A stretch of DNA of 17,826 nucleotides from a bacterium (GCA_025362415.1 JANYGM010000429.1:1-17826); one strand, 5' to 3'. Numbered from the stretch's first letter, positions 1 through 7,667 are shown. The notes: a model not told the origin generated them from the sequence alone. Numbers and translations: made by a program.

Positions 1-14
1 CAAGTTTTAAGTTT

Positions 15-32
15 GTGAGCTTGCACGCTCAC
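15..32. repeat. hairpin at left edge of window
   Basis: Bases 12-35 form a perfect 9-bp stem (TTTGTGAGC with GCTCACAAA) around a 6-nt loop, TTGCAC. It could be the terminator of an operon ending left of the window or a leader structure for the first gene. There is no T-run on the + side, so the terminator role is uncertain. Confidence 0.4.
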
Positions 33-164
33 AAAGATATACATCACGTTTACGTGGTCATTGATGCGTGTTGCTGCAATGGTGGTCGTGAGATATACAT
101 TGATGCAGTTTTGCCACAGGAGAACTACCAAAAAGAACCAATTTACAAACAAAAAATTATTAAA

Positions 165-1040
165 ATGGCTGAAATACACAGATTAGAAGGCATTGGCAGT
201 GAAGATATTGCAGGTATAGGCGCAACTAGCGACATACTCAACGAGCAACTAACCGTTTTTAGGACTTCTGTTCTAAGAATTGAAGATGCAACCGCCAGAA
301 AACGAGAATTAGCCGTTTTGGATAACGTGGTAGCTAATCTTTCTACACCGCAACTACTTGCGGCTCTTGATGTTGCATACAAAAATAGTGAGATGCCCGA
401 GTTTTACAAGGCGTTGATTTCTGCATTGGGTATTATGCAACAAGGTAAAATAAATGGAATAGGTTTTGCGCCTGCACTTATGGCATTAGCAAGTCCGAAA
501 GTAAGACAAAAAGCATTAGAAGTGCTTAAGAAAGCAGGTCAGATAGGAAAAAAACTTTTGGGTAGTCGTACCGAGTGCGGTGGTTTTGGCAAGTTATTTA
601 AAACCAAAAAATGTGGGGCAAAACAAGCTGCACAACAAACCTTAGCAGACAACCAACAAACGCAAGTAGTACAACAAACGCAAGTACAACAGCAAACACA
701 ACAAATGCCAGTAGTACAAGAGCAAATATTACAAAGAAATATTAGCCCAAATCCTACACAAACGGAAGGATCAGGTACAAGCACAACAACAGCAAGTACA
801 AATACGGCTACAAATACGCCTGCAGCAGATACTATTTTTGGTATGCCTAAAATGGTGGTTATAGGTGGTGGTTTACTTGCCGCATATATGCTTATGAGTG
901 GTGCAAAAAGCAAAAGTAAAAAACGTGTTTCTGGTATCTCTGGTACAAAAAGACGTACTGCAACCAAAAAACGCACCGTAAAACGTGCTGCACCAAAAAG
1001 ACGTACTGTAAAACGTAAAACCACTAAACGTAGAAGATAA
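165..1040 (+). CDS. putative virion protein: Gln-rich linker, one membrane segment, basic tail
   Basis: Not recognised by family. The 291-residue product has a helical, Ala-rich first half and a Gln-rich stretch at about 157-190. A Ser/Thr-rich linker follows, then one hydrophobic segment at about 230-247 (starting MVVIGGGLLAAYMLM) and a 44-residue Lys/Arg-rich tail. This layout suits a membrane-associated protein whose tail contacts nucleic acid, for example inside a virion; that role is inference. I chose ATG 165 because an A-rich leader precedes it. The same frame is open to the window edge, with a GTG at 15, so a longer N-terminus cannot be excluded. Its stop overlaps the next start (TAATG), implying translational coupling with the following basic protein. 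Confidence 0.7.
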   Translation: MAEIHRLEGIGSEDIAGIGATSDILNEQLTVFRTSVLRIEDATARKRELAVLDNVVANLSTPQLLAALDVAYKNSEMPEFYKALISALGIMQQGKINGIGFAPALMALASPKVRQKALEVLKKAGQIGKKLLGSRTECGGFGKLFKTKKCGAKQAAQQTLADNQQTQVVQQTQVQQQTQQMPVVQEQILQRNISPNPTQTEGSGTSTTTASTNTATNTPAADTIFGMPKMVVIGGGLLAAYMLMSGAKSKSKKRVSGISGTKRRTATKKRTVKRAAPKRRTVKRKTTKRRR

Positions 1041-1306
1041 TGCCACTAAAACGCAAAACCTCACGTAGTCCTGTAAGAAAAACAGTAAAACGGGCTACTG
1101 CAAAGAAAAAACCCGCAAAACGCAAAAGTATAGGTGATATTGCAGGTTTGTACCAAGATTACGTATTTCGTTCTCCTTCAGTTTTAGCCTTGAGAGAAAA
1201 AATAGAAGACCTCAAAGAAAAATTAACTGATTTGATAGCAGACAAAAAAGCTAAGTATAAGGCTACCAGTGAGAAAATCAAAAAAGTAGCTAGAAGAGCG
1301 TACTAA
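1040..1306 (+). CDS. small very basic protein, nucleoprotein-like
   Basis: An 88-residue product. Residues 1-30 are packed with Lys, Arg, Ser, Thr and Pro (for example KRKTSRSPVRKTVKR), resembling a histone H1-type tail and the C-terminal tail of the preceding protein. Residues 50-85 are predicted to be a charged amphipathic helix. Such composition usually marks DNA-binding or condensing proteins. In a viral operon it could package the genome, but no family is recognised and the role is inference. The ATG overlaps the upstream stop by one base, so the two genes are almost certainly co-translated. Confidence 0.7.
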   Translation: MPLKRKTSRSPVRKTVKRATAKKKPAKRKSIGDIAGLYQDYVFRSPSVLALREKIEDLKEKLTDLIADKKAKYKATSEKIKKVARRAY

Positions 1307-1370
1307 CAAGTATTTAAGGCTATTAGATAGCCACTAACAATAAAATTTCAAACAGAAAACTCATAAAGTT

Positions 1371-1955
1371 ATGAACCTTAAAGCACTAGATTTTAAGAAG
1401 ATAGCGGCAAATGTAGCAGGTGCAGCAGGCGGGGCGTTTATCTCAAATGCCCTTACTAAGGCTATGCCGCAAAGTGTCAAAGATAATCCAAAAACACTAG
1501 GACTTATCAAAATAGCAGCAGGCGTTTTGATACCAATGTTAGCAGATGGCAAAGTGAAAGGTGATATGGCGGAAGTCGTAGAAGGTGCAAGTTACGGACT
1601 TATGGTAGATGGCGTTTTTAACCTAATGAAAGGGTTCAATTTTGCGGTGTCTGGTATTGGTGAAACAGGCAATGAAAACCCTGCAATGCTACAAACGGCA
1701 TACGGCAATATGCTAGTACCACAATCAACGGAACACATTTTGGCTGGTATTGCTAGCGTACAAGATGCGTATGATGCTATCAATCAGTTAAATACCGTTT
1801 CTGGTGATGAAATTGAAGGAGATAATGATGATATTGTTTCTGGTGATGAAATTGAAGGAGAAGGTGACGACATCAACGGATATGGAGATGAAATTGAAGG
1901 AGAAGGTGACGACATCAACGGAGACGAAATTGAAGGAGAAGGAGACGAATATTAG
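1371..1955 (+). CDS. acidic-repeat protein with hydrophobic N-terminal half
   Basis: A 194-residue protein, not recognised. Residues 10-60 are Ala/Gly-rich and hydrophobic and could associate with membrane. Residues 143-194 are four near-identical acidic units built on DEIEGEGDDI, with periods of 13, 13, 14 and 12 residues. The acidic tail sits directly downstream of two strongly basic gene products, so charge pairing or a scaffold role is plausible but not shown. The repeats are conserved in DNA too (1797-1955), so unit number could change by slippage. A strong terminator-like hairpin follows the stop by six bases. Confidence 0.7.
   Translation: MNLKALDFKKIAANVAGAAGGAFISNALTKAMPQSVKDNPKTLGLIKIAAGVLIPMLADGKVKGDMAEVVEGASYGLMVDGVFNLMKGFNFAVSGIGETGNENPAMLQTAYGNMLVPQSTEHILAGIASVQDAYDAINQLNTVSGDEIEGDNDDIVSGDEIEGEGDDINGYGDEIEGEGDDINGDEIEGEGDEY
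1797..1955 (+). repeat. in-frame tandem repeat encoding acidic units
   Basis: Four copies of a unit of about 36-42 bp with the core GATGAAATTGAAGGAGA, ending at the stop codon. Copies differ mainly by short insertions such as GGATAT. The array encodes Asp/Glu/Gly-rich repeats and is a candidate site for length variation. Confidence 0.85.
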
Positions 1956-1960
1956 AAAAT

Positions 1961-1995
1961 ATCCCCTATTTTAAGTAATAGGGGGATTTTTCCCA
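1961..1995 (+). terminator. rho-independent terminator
   Basis: CCCCTATT (1963-1970) pairs with AATAGGGG (1977-1984) around a short TTAAGT loop, followed by GATTTTT. It ends the first three-gene block. Confidence 0.75.
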
Positions 1996-2027
1996 AAATA
2001 AAACACAAACCCAAAAAACAAACTCAA

Positions 2028-2714
2028 ATGAGAACCAAAGGAAAATCTACTCCTATGCGCACCCTAGCGACATTGGAAATCAACAGAAAACGCAATTTAA
2101 TGCGTATTTCCCGCCAAAAATTTGGTAATGAAGTAACACCAGTACCGAGCCAAATTATTTTGGTGGTGGAACTGAAAAATAGCAAAAGTAGCTATATACT
2201 TTCTGCTACAAAACGTACAGAAAGTTTCCCAAACATTGAGAAAATTCTCAATGATAGAGATGTTTTTATTGCTGACCAAATAGGCGTATTCCTTACTAAA
2301 GGAGTAAAAGCAGATTTAGGAAAATCAGTTTTTCGTTGTTATCCAAATGCTACGGTTTTTGGAGCGCAAGCACCAGATTTGGAAGCAATCTATAATGGAA
2401 CGCTTGAAACGGTAGTAAACAAAAAGAAAATTTTGGAAAACCTACCATTGCGCCACTTCCGCAATGTCCCAGAAACGCAAAAAGATGCCACTAAAGAAGA
2501 TAGCGGCTCAATGAAAGATGTTTTAGCCGACATTGACCCACTTTTAATAATGAATGGGCGTAACTCTTGCGAGGCTACTATCAGACTTGCAGAGGAAACA
2601 GTCGTAAACATTGAAGACAATACAACGCCTAACTGGCTAGTGTTGGTTTTTGATGGTATGCTTATTGACGGTGGCGCAGACATTTTGAAAACAAGGTCTG
2701 ACGCTGGTAGATAA
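2028..2714 (+). CDS. candidate capsid protein (unrecognised family)
   Basis: A 228-residue soluble protein with no membrane segment. It has alternating hydrophobic runs typical of beta-rich proteins (for example QIILVVELKNSKSSYILSA, then VFIADQIGVFLTK) and a late strand-like segment, LVLVFDGMLID. Residues 1-25 are basic. It sits alone between two strong terminators, as expected for a gene needing its own expression level, and it is one of the largest products of the block. I therefore list it as the best major capsid candidate. This rests on context and composition, not on recognised homology. An alternative Met start lies at 2055. Confidence 0.65.
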   Translation: MRTKGKSTPMRTLATLEINRKRNLMRISRQKFGNEVTPVPSQIILVVELKNSKSSYILSATKRTESFPNIEKILNDRDVFIADQIGVFLTKGVKADLGKSVFRCYPNATVFGAQAPDLEAIYNGTLETVVNKKKILENLPLRHFRNVPETQKDATKEDSGSMKDVLADIDPLLIMNGRNSCEATIRLAEETVVNIEDNTTPNWLVLVFDGMLIDGGADILKTRSDAGR

Positions 2715-2727
2715 TCACCTAATTATT

Positions 2728-2763
2728 AAGTTTTTGAGGTTACAAAACCTCAAAAACTTTTTA
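2728..2763 (+). terminator. strong rho-independent terminator
   Basis: A perfect 14-bp stem (AAGTTTTTGAGGTT with its complement), loop ACAA, then a T-run at 2757-2762. The A-run on the left arm would also let it act on the minus strand. Confidence 0.85.
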
Positions 2764-2784
2764 TAACCATTTAAAGCTAAGACA

Positions 2785-3186
2785 ATGAACGAGAAAATGA
2801 AAGTTGTACAATCTGTAGAATTGCGTGCCAAAGTCAAAGGAGGCACTAAAGTCTGTAATTTTGAAGATATTTCGCAAGTAGTAATGAATAAGAAAATCAC
2901 TAACATTATACTTGTTAATGGCACTCAAACGGCATTAGGAGAGAATTTGTATGTTGTGAATGATGCTTTTATTACGTTGCGCAAAGGCAAAAACCCTATT
3001 TTTGACAAAGTACCTTTGTCTTTGTTTAATTTTATTCAATATGGAATACTTTTTGAGCATATCAACAGAGGGCGTGGCATTGAATGGGACAAATCTATTA
3101 TAGATTTTGCGCAAAACGTGCCAGTACCCAATGATGGAGAAGTAATTTTGTTTCAAGTCTTTTATGAAGATTTGCCAGTAAAATAG
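2785..3186 (+). CDS. hypothetical structural protein
   Basis: A 133-residue protein with no recognised family, signal peptide or membrane segment. The pattern is beta-rich: SVELRAKVKGG near the start, IILVN in the middle and EVILFQVFYEDLP at the end. The closing strand motif resembles the LVLVFDGMLID ending of the preceding product, so both may share a fold such as a jelly-roll, but I cannot align them convincingly. It is flanked by terminators on both sides, like its upstream neighbour. A minor capsid or vertex role would fit the context. Confidence 0.6.
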   Translation: MNEKMKVVQSVELRAKVKGGTKVCNFEDISQVVMNKKITNIILVNGTQTALGENLYVVNDAFITLRKGKNPIFDKVPLSLFNFIQYGILFEHINRGRGIEWDKSIIDFAQNVPVPNDGEVILFQVFYEDLPVK

Positions 3187-3199
3187 AAACAACAACAAT

Positions 3200-3235
3200 A
3201 AAATAGCCTTTATATAACTTTAAAGGCTATTTTTT
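3200..3235 (+). terminator. rho-independent terminator
   Basis: A 13-bp stem (AAAATAGCCTTTA with TAAAGGCTATTTT), loop TATAACTT, followed by T residues. It separates the 133-residue gene from the coiled-coil gene. Confidence 0.85.
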
Positions 3236-3271
3236 ATAAAAATAATCAAAAAAATATAAAAAATTACGCAA

Positions 3272-3976
3272 ATGAATAATATTGAAAACGCCATTAAATG
3301 GCTCAAAATGAATGGTTTAGTTGTTTGGCGCATTGTAGATGAGAAGGGAAGGGTTTGTAGTCGTCAGAAACAAGAGAAAGACAATAATATTGATAGCTAT
3401 GAGTATTTTAGTCAGTCTATTGATGTACTTTCTAATGGTAGTTATACTGTTTATGGTCAGCGTGCAAATAGTTCTGGTGCGGCTGAAATGGCATTTTCTT
3501 TGAAAATCAATAACGGTGGCGCAAATACGCAAGATGTCGCAGGAATAGGAAACATAGGTATTGGTGCTATTGAGGCTATTGGCTATGTAAATCAGATTCA
3601 CGCTAAAGATTTGGAGTTGCAGCGTAAAAACTGGGAAATCAAAGACTTAGAGAAAGAAAATAAAGAGCTTTTAGAAGAGTTGAAAGAATTTGAGAAAGTG
3701 CCTAAAAAGGATATTTTTGAGAATATGCACCAAATAATGGGAATGGTAGAGAAATTTGGCGCAAATAACACTAATCAAAGCAATATTGCGGGCAATGTTG
3801 CAGGCAATTTGAGCGCAAAAAGCACTAATACCCCAGAAGAGGCACGCATAGAGAAGGCATTACTTGATTTTGCAGGGCTTATTGGTGGCGAGAACCTACC
3901 AATAGCACTAGAAAAATTAGTAATGTTCGCTAAGGAGAACCCGCTACAACTAAAAATGTTCTTAGGAATAGCCTAA
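3272..3976 (+). CDS. coiled-coil putative virion protein
   Basis: A 234-residue protein, not recognised. Residues 1-80 look like a small globular domain (WLKMNGLVVWRIVDEKGR, later SYTVYGQR). Residues 85-105 are a Gly/Ile-rich hydrophobic patch, GIGNIGIGAIEAIG. Residues 108-142 form a strong heptad-like, Glu/Lys-rich coiled coil. The C-terminus is helical. The patch followed by a coiled coil suggests an oligomer that may touch membrane, such as a spike base or scaffold; this is inference from layout. Confidence 0.65.
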   Translation: MNNIENAIKWLKMNGLVVWRIVDEKGRVCSRQKQEKDNNIDSYEYFSQSIDVLSNGSYTVYGQRANSSGAAEMAFSLKINNGGANTQDVAGIGNIGIGAIEAIGYVNQIHAKDLELQRKNWEIKDLEKENKELLEELKEFEKVPKKDIFENMHQIMGMVEKFGANNTNQSNIAGNVAGNLSAKSTNTPEEARIEKALLDFAGLIGGENLPIALEKLVMFAKENPLQLKMFLGIA

Positions 3977-4012
3977 AAAAGTAGCTTAAACTATGTTTAA
4001 ACGAATAAAATA

Positions 4013-4267
4013 ATGAAAAGAAAAGTTTACCGTACCTCTAATACACACGTAAAAACGGGTAGAATAGATTTGAAAGGTGCAAATGAGGTATTTATTGAAA
4101 ATACAGGGTTTGTTCCAGTAGAAATATTAGGTGTAAGGTTGCTTGCAGGTGATACTATGAGTTGGACAAATCACATAGACGAGCTAGAAGGCACGTTTTT
4201 AGACATAAAATTTGATTTGGTGAACTTACAAAAGCGCATCAATATTATTACAAAAAGATATTCATAA
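4013..4267 (+). CDS. small beta-rich hypothetical protein
   Basis: An 84-residue product, slightly basic, with no membrane segment. The sequence DLKGANEVFIENTGFVPVEI followed by LGVRLLAGDTMSW reads as a compact beta-sandwich. Position between two virion-like genes and a 13-bp gap to the next start suggest a minor structural component. No family recognised. Confidence 0.6.
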   Translation: MKRKVYRTSNTHVKTGRIDLKGANEVFIENTGFVPVEILGVRLLAGDTMSWTNHIDELEGTFLDIKFDLVNLQKRINIITKRYS

Positions 4268-4280
4268 AAAAATTATCATT

Positions 4281-4856
4281 ATGCAGGTTACACATCAGCC
4301 GTTTGTTTTGCCAAAACCAAAAATAAAGGTAAGTCGTGATTTTGGAGGATATTTTATCATTGAGGTAAGTATTCCTTATAGTGCGCTACAACGTACTGGA
4401 AAGGTTATTGTACAACTACAACGCTACAAACGCCGCAAAAAAGAAACTTGTAACGCTATTGGTGGTGGGCGTAAGATACGCTACCGACAAGCTAGGTGGG
4501 TTTTTGCAGGGAATACAATGGCTACAGGAAAGAATGAAGCGCAAGAATTTGCGGTAGATGGCGTTAATATTACTCCTGCTGGGTTGGGATACTATAAATT
4601 CAGTTATATTCTTTCGGCTAGTCAGTGGTTTTCAGGGGGTACGGGGCGTGGAAAGGGACTTTGGAACAAAACCAGTAGCCATTATTTGCGTTTGGTGTAT
4701 ACAGTACGAAAACCTGTGCTTGCAGCAGTAGCATCTAACGTGCAAACTGCCCTTAATGGAGAGCCAACGCTGGTAAATTTTGTTTCTTTGCCTTCTGACA
4801 CATTGAAATTATCAAGAAATCCACATTCTGGGACTTTTAGCCTTAGTATTGTGTAA
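4281..4856 (+). CDS. hypothetical structural protein, basic and beta-rich
   Basis: A 191-residue product with no signal or membrane segment. Residues 12-45 are strand-like (YFIIEVSIPYSAL, GKVIVQLQRYKRRKK), followed by a basic patch (KRRKKE and GGGRKIRYR). A Gly-rich segment, GGTGRGKG, lies near residue 120. Its place in the late operon argues for a virion role. Downstream lies the three-hairpin array, so its transcript probably ends there in part. Family not recognised. Confidence 0.6.
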   Translation: MQVTHQPFVLPKPKIKVSRDFGGYFIIEVSIPYSALQRTGKVIVQLQRYKRRKKETCNAIGGGRKIRYRQARWVFAGNTMATGKNEAQEFAVDGVNITPAGLGYYKFSYILSASQWFSGGTGRGKGLWNKTSSHYLRLVYTVRKPVLAAVASNVQTALNGEPTLVNFVSLPSDTLKLSRNPHSGTFSLSIV

Positions 4857-4884
4857 GAAAGTGCCTCACGGCATCAAAATAAGA

Positions 4885-4981
4885 GTTTCCCCTTTAGAGC
4901 GGGAAACGTCCATAAGTGTTTCCCCTTTAGAACGGGAAACGTCCATAAGTGCCTCCCCTTTAGAACGGGAGGCGTTTTTTT
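4885..4981 (+). repeat. three tandem 33-bp hairpin units, the last a terminator
   Basis: Hairpins GTTTCCC/GGGAAAC at 4885-4907 and 4918-4940, and GCCTCCC/GGGAGGC at 4951-4973, recur with an exact 33-bp period. The loop is CTTTAGA[A/G]C. The arms change in a paired way between units 2 and 3, which keeps the stem. Spacers CGTCCATAAGTG are conserved. Only unit 3 is followed by a T-run (4975-4981). A smaller hairpin, TGCC-TCAC-GGCA, lies just upstream at 4862-4873. Confidence 0.9.
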
Positions 4982-5000
4982 AAATAATAAAACGAAGACA

Positions 5001-5687
5001 ATGATTATTACGAAACTATATGCAGTAACCACAAGCGTAGATATACCCACAACAAACGGTGTATTATCTCAAAAATTAGTGCATTGTGGCGGAATAAAGG
5101 CAAGTAACATTGAGCAGGCAAAAGAAATACTCAAAAAAAACAGTAAAATAACAGTTTTTCGCCCAGTAATAAACTTTCAAAGTGGTATTGTGTATGAATA
5201 TGGGCTACTTGCGTATTCTGATGTACCCACAAAAACACTTTCTTTGACTTTTGATGTGTATGATACATCACTAGGAGCAAAACTAGTAAAACCAAAAGAA
5301 AACAAACCACTACAGCTATACAGCTATAAAATACAAAAAATAGCAGATGTAATACCTTATAGAGATTATTTTCAGTCAGATAAGCGTTGGTTTACTACTG
5401 GGTTGTATTTGCCTACTGGTGCAGGTACTTTTTATCAAGTAAGGCGTTCAGATGATAAAGTGCTAGCATACTTAAAAAATACGTCTGCGGTATCTTATGA
5501 GCAAACTTGGTCAGACTTTACAGCAGACATTACAAGCGTAACAATACAACAACCACTTACGGTAATTCGTGAGGGCGTTGAAGTCGTACAGAATAAAATA
5601 GAAACCGTAACAGAAGGCATTAAAACAGCCTCAACAACAGGTTTATGGTTGGCTGGTGCGGTGGTTCTTTGGAAAATCTTTAAATAA
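5001..5687 (+). CDS. C-terminally membrane-anchored putative virion protein
   Basis: A 228-residue product, mostly beta-rich (for example VFRPVINFQSGIVYEYGLLAY). An amphipathic helical segment lies at about 190-212 and a C-terminal hydrophobic helix at about 213-226 ends in LWLAGAVVLWKIFK. A large soluble domain with a tail anchor would suit a protein displayed on a membrane or tethered to an internal virion membrane. It is the first gene after the hairpin array and starts a run of closely spaced genes. Family not recognised. Confidence 0.65.
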   Translation: MIITKLYAVTTSVDIPTTNGVLSQKLVHCGGIKASNIEQAKEILKKNSKITVFRPVINFQSGIVYEYGLLAYSDVPTKTLSLTFDVYDTSLGAKLVKPKENKPLQLYSYKIQKIADVIPYRDYFQSDKRWFTTGLYLPTGAGTFYQVRRSDDKVLAYLKNTSAVSYEQTWSDFTADITSVTIQQPLTVIREGVEVVQNKIETVTEGIKTASTTGLWLAGAVVLWKIFK

Positions 5688-5705
5688 CAACTAAAATATA
5701 AGCAA

Positions 5706-5891
5706 ATGAGTAATGTAGAGATAATTTTAACGCTTGGTATCAGCATTATTGGGTATTTTTTGCGTGAAATACATTCAGACTTTAAAGGGTTTGTCAAAGA
5801 AGTGAAAGAAATAGCACTTACGCAAGCTATTCACGGTGAGCGTATTAAGAATTTGGAGAAAGAAGAACCAATAAAAATAATACAAAAATGA
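5706..5891 (+). CDS. small membrane protein with coiled tail
   Basis: A 61-residue product. Residues 4-19 (VEIILTLGISIIGYFL) form one membrane helix, followed by a charged helical region that may be a short coiled coil. The shape resembles phage holin-associated or haemolysin XhlA-like proteins, which sit with lysis genes. The resemblance is only in layout. Its stop overlaps the next start as ATGA, indicating coupling. Confidence 0.65.
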   Translation: MSNVEIILTLGISIIGYFLREIHSDFKGFVKEVKEIALTQAIHGERIKNLEKEEPIKIIQK

Positions 5892-6091
5892 CTTTTTTAC
5901 TAAAAATATACCTTATTCTTTGCGGATTTGTAAGAGAAATTAAAAAATCTTACATCACTTCAACAGCTGGAACGGTTTGCATACTTGCAGGCGTGTATAT
6001 TGGCGTGCTAAAACACGACTGGAGCAACGCAAGCATAGCTATTGCGTCTGGTATGGGGCTACTTTTTGCAAAAGATATAACAGCCCCCTAA
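5888..6091 (+). CDS. small membrane protein, holin candidate
   Basis: A 67-residue product with two hydrophobic stretches, one at about 2-15 and one at about 25-60 interrupted by a charged KHDWSN turn. Size, coupling to another small membrane protein and position before three cell-wall enzymes make a holin plausible. Holins are too diverse to confirm by eye. The stop codon lies inside the C-rich motif at 6083-6103. Confidence 0.6.
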   Translation: MTFLLKIYLILCGFVREIKKSYITSTAGTVCILAGVYIGVLKHDWSNASIAIASGMGLLFAKDITAP

Positions 6092-6116
6092 CCCCCAAAG
6101 GGGAATAAAATTTTTA
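6082..6116. repeat. CCCC-AAA-GGGG palindromic motif
   Basis: The sequence CCCCCTAACCCCCAAAGGGG overlaps the stop codon of the preceding gene, and CCCC/GGGG can pair around AAA. I recall similar C-rich/G-rich motifs as common intergenic elements in Bacteroidota genomes; this is memory, not a search. It may act as a weak terminator. Confidence 0.4.
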
Positions 6117-6128
6117 AAACCTTGTTTT

Positions 6129-6464
6129 ATGATGTTTCTATTAAGTTTCTTAGGAAAGAATGTAGGCACTATCTTAGGTTTTGCCTTTGGCGGTCTGCTT
6201 TCGTGGCAAATAGCTAATTTTGTGCATCAATGCCCTAAAATAGTGCCTTGCCCTGTGTGTCCACCACAAAATGTTACTAATTATCATATCCACAACGACA
6301 AAATCAAAGTAAAAAACGGTGGTACTATTGATATAGAACAGATGATAAAAGACAATAAAAACACTACTAATAATGCCTTAGGGCTAGATAGCACCACAAA
6401 AACGGATAAAGTCAAAGAAAAACGAGGCTGGTGGGATATTTTCAGAAAGAAAAAACCACAATAA
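6129..6464 (+). CDS. membrane protein with PCPVCPP motif
   Basis: A 111-residue product. Residues 5-28 form one hydrophobic helix, followed by a paired-Cys segment, CPKIVPCPVCPP, which could be disulphide-bonded or bind metal. A hydrophilic region and a basic end, WDIFRKKKPQ, follow. Single-pass topology with an extracytoplasmic Cys/Pro-rich part resembles spanin-like or Rz1-like proteins in outline, but no lipobox is evident. The start could also be the adjacent Met at 6132. Confidence 0.6.
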   Translation: MMFLLSFLGKNVGTILGFAFGGLLSWQIANFVHQCPKIVPCPVCPPQNVTNYHIHNDKIKVKNGGTIDIEQMIKDNKNTTNNALGLDSTTKTDKVKEKRGWWDIFRKKKPQ

Positions 6465-6483
6465 CCACAAAAACGCTAAAATA

Positions 6484-7011
6484 ATGGAAATAATATTGGG
6501 TATTCTTGCGCTTTTGATGTTTAGCGGTGGCAATAGCTATGTTTTTCCTTTGAAAGATATAAAAAGATACTATTTACCTAAGTCCTTGGGGCGTGTGGGA
6601 CCTGGGAATGTTTGGTTTCCTACTTGGAATATGGGCAATGAACGTGGTTATTTGCACACTGGTATAGATTTTTTACTGTTAGAACCTTGCAATAAGGTAT
6701 CAGAATTAGAAAATCACCCTGCTTTAGCTTTTGCTAGTGGCAAGGTGGAGTTTTCAGGTTATACTGCTTGGGGCTGGATAGTGCTAATAAGGCACTCTAC
6801 CACAATGCAAACGAAATATTTACACTTGTATAGAAGTGATGTAAAAGTAGGTGATTACGTAAATGCTGGTCAGAAAATAGGTATTATAGGCTGGGAAGGC
6901 TCACGCCCTAACAATATACAAACTTCACACTTACATTTTGAGGTAAAAATAAATGGTAAAGTCGTAAATCCTGTACCATATCTACAAAAGAGCCTAAATA
7001 TCAACGCCTAA
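6484..7011 (+). CDS. M23-family metallopeptidase (peptidoglycan endopeptidase)
   Basis: A 175-residue protein with an N-terminal hydrophobic segment (residues 1-14, signal or anchor) and a complete M23/LytM-like domain. Visible zinc and catalytic positions are H58 and D62 in the HxxxD motif (HTGID), H114 in YLHLY, and the HLH motif with H149 and H151. M23 enzymes cut peptide cross-links of peptidoglycan. Family assignment is firm. The role, host lysis or wall penetration on entry, is inferred from the neighbouring membrane proteins and two further wall-active genes. Catalytic residues appear intact, so activity is expected. Confidence 0.9.
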   Translation: MEIILGILALLMFSGGNSYVFPLKDIKRYYLPKSLGRVGPGNVWFPTWNMGNERGYLHTGIDFLLLEPCNKVSELENHPALAFASGKVEFSGYTAWGWIVLIRHSTTMQTKYLHLYRSDVKVGDYVNAGQKIGIIGWEGSRPNNIQTSHLHFEVKINGKVVNPVPYLQKSLNINA

Positions 7012-7025
7012 CACAATCTAAAACA

Positions 7026-7667
7026 ATGCAAACACTACAATTACAAAAGTTTTTAAACGCAAAATATGCGGCTGGTTTAGTAGAAGATGATTTATTTGGC
7101 ACAAATACAGCAAAAGCAAAAAGAGAAGTAGAGAAAAAAATAACTACAATGCTCCGTGAGAAGCATAAAATAAGCTATTATAGTGGTTTTTTGGCATTTC
7201 GTATGTCTGAAACCTTTAATAATTTGGCTACAGACTGGTTACTTTTTATAAAAAACAATATAATTACTGGTTGTGTGCCTTGTAGCACTCGTGCAGGAGA
7301 TTATTACGTTTTTAACCCTATTACTTACGGTGGCATTACTGGAACGGCTATTTTGGCTGAAGGTTATTATCCAAAAACTCACTTAGGAACGTGGCAAACA
7401 CGTTTAGGGTGGCGTTCTTTTGAGTGTGTGCAAGTGGCAAATGTCAATATTTATAGAGATGGGAACAGAAACCGCATCATAGACAAAACTACGCTAGTGG
7501 TTGGAGGTCGTGATATTGGCATCAATATACATTCTGCTTGGTGGGGGAACATAATTGATAGGTGGTCAGCGGGTTGTGTAGTCGTGCCTCGTGAGTATTG
7601 GGACGGTTTTGCATACGAAAATTTACAAGAAGGTATTTATTATGATACCGTTTTAGTAGCTGCGTAA
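7026..7667 (+). CDS. PG-binding and L,D-transpeptidase-like wall enzyme
   Basis: A 213-residue protein. Residues 1-33 resemble a peptidoglycan-binding domain 1 repeat (LQKFLNAKYAAGLVEDDLFG). The C-terminal half carries an IHS...SAGC signature with H169 and C184. It matches the His and Cys positions of YkuD-type L,D-transpeptidases, although the usual SHGC is SAGC here. Such domains form or cleave peptidoglycan cross-links through the Cys. There is no obvious signal peptide, so export may need a holin or virion delivery. Confidence in wall activity is moderate; the precise reaction is not determined. Confidence 0.7.
   Translation: MQTLQLQKFLNAKYAAGLVEDDLFGTNTAKAKREVEKKITTMLREKHKISYYSGFLAFRMSETFNNLATDWLLFIKNNIITGCVPCSTRAGDYYVFNPITYGGITGTAILAEGYYPKTHLGTWQTRLGWRSFECVQVANVNIYRDGNRNRIIDKTTLVVGGRDIGINIHSAWWGNIIDRWSAGCVVVPREYWDGFAYENLQEGIYYDTVLVAA

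Noticed and set aside
539..1064. Minus-strand open frames rich in Cys and Phe opposite the first gene
   Set aside because: They mirror the Gln- and Lys-rich coding of the + strand, have biased low-complexity composition and break the operon direction.
4885..4981. CRISPR array
   Set aside because: The repeats are hairpins with identical short spacers, so no variable spacers exist, and no cas gene is present.
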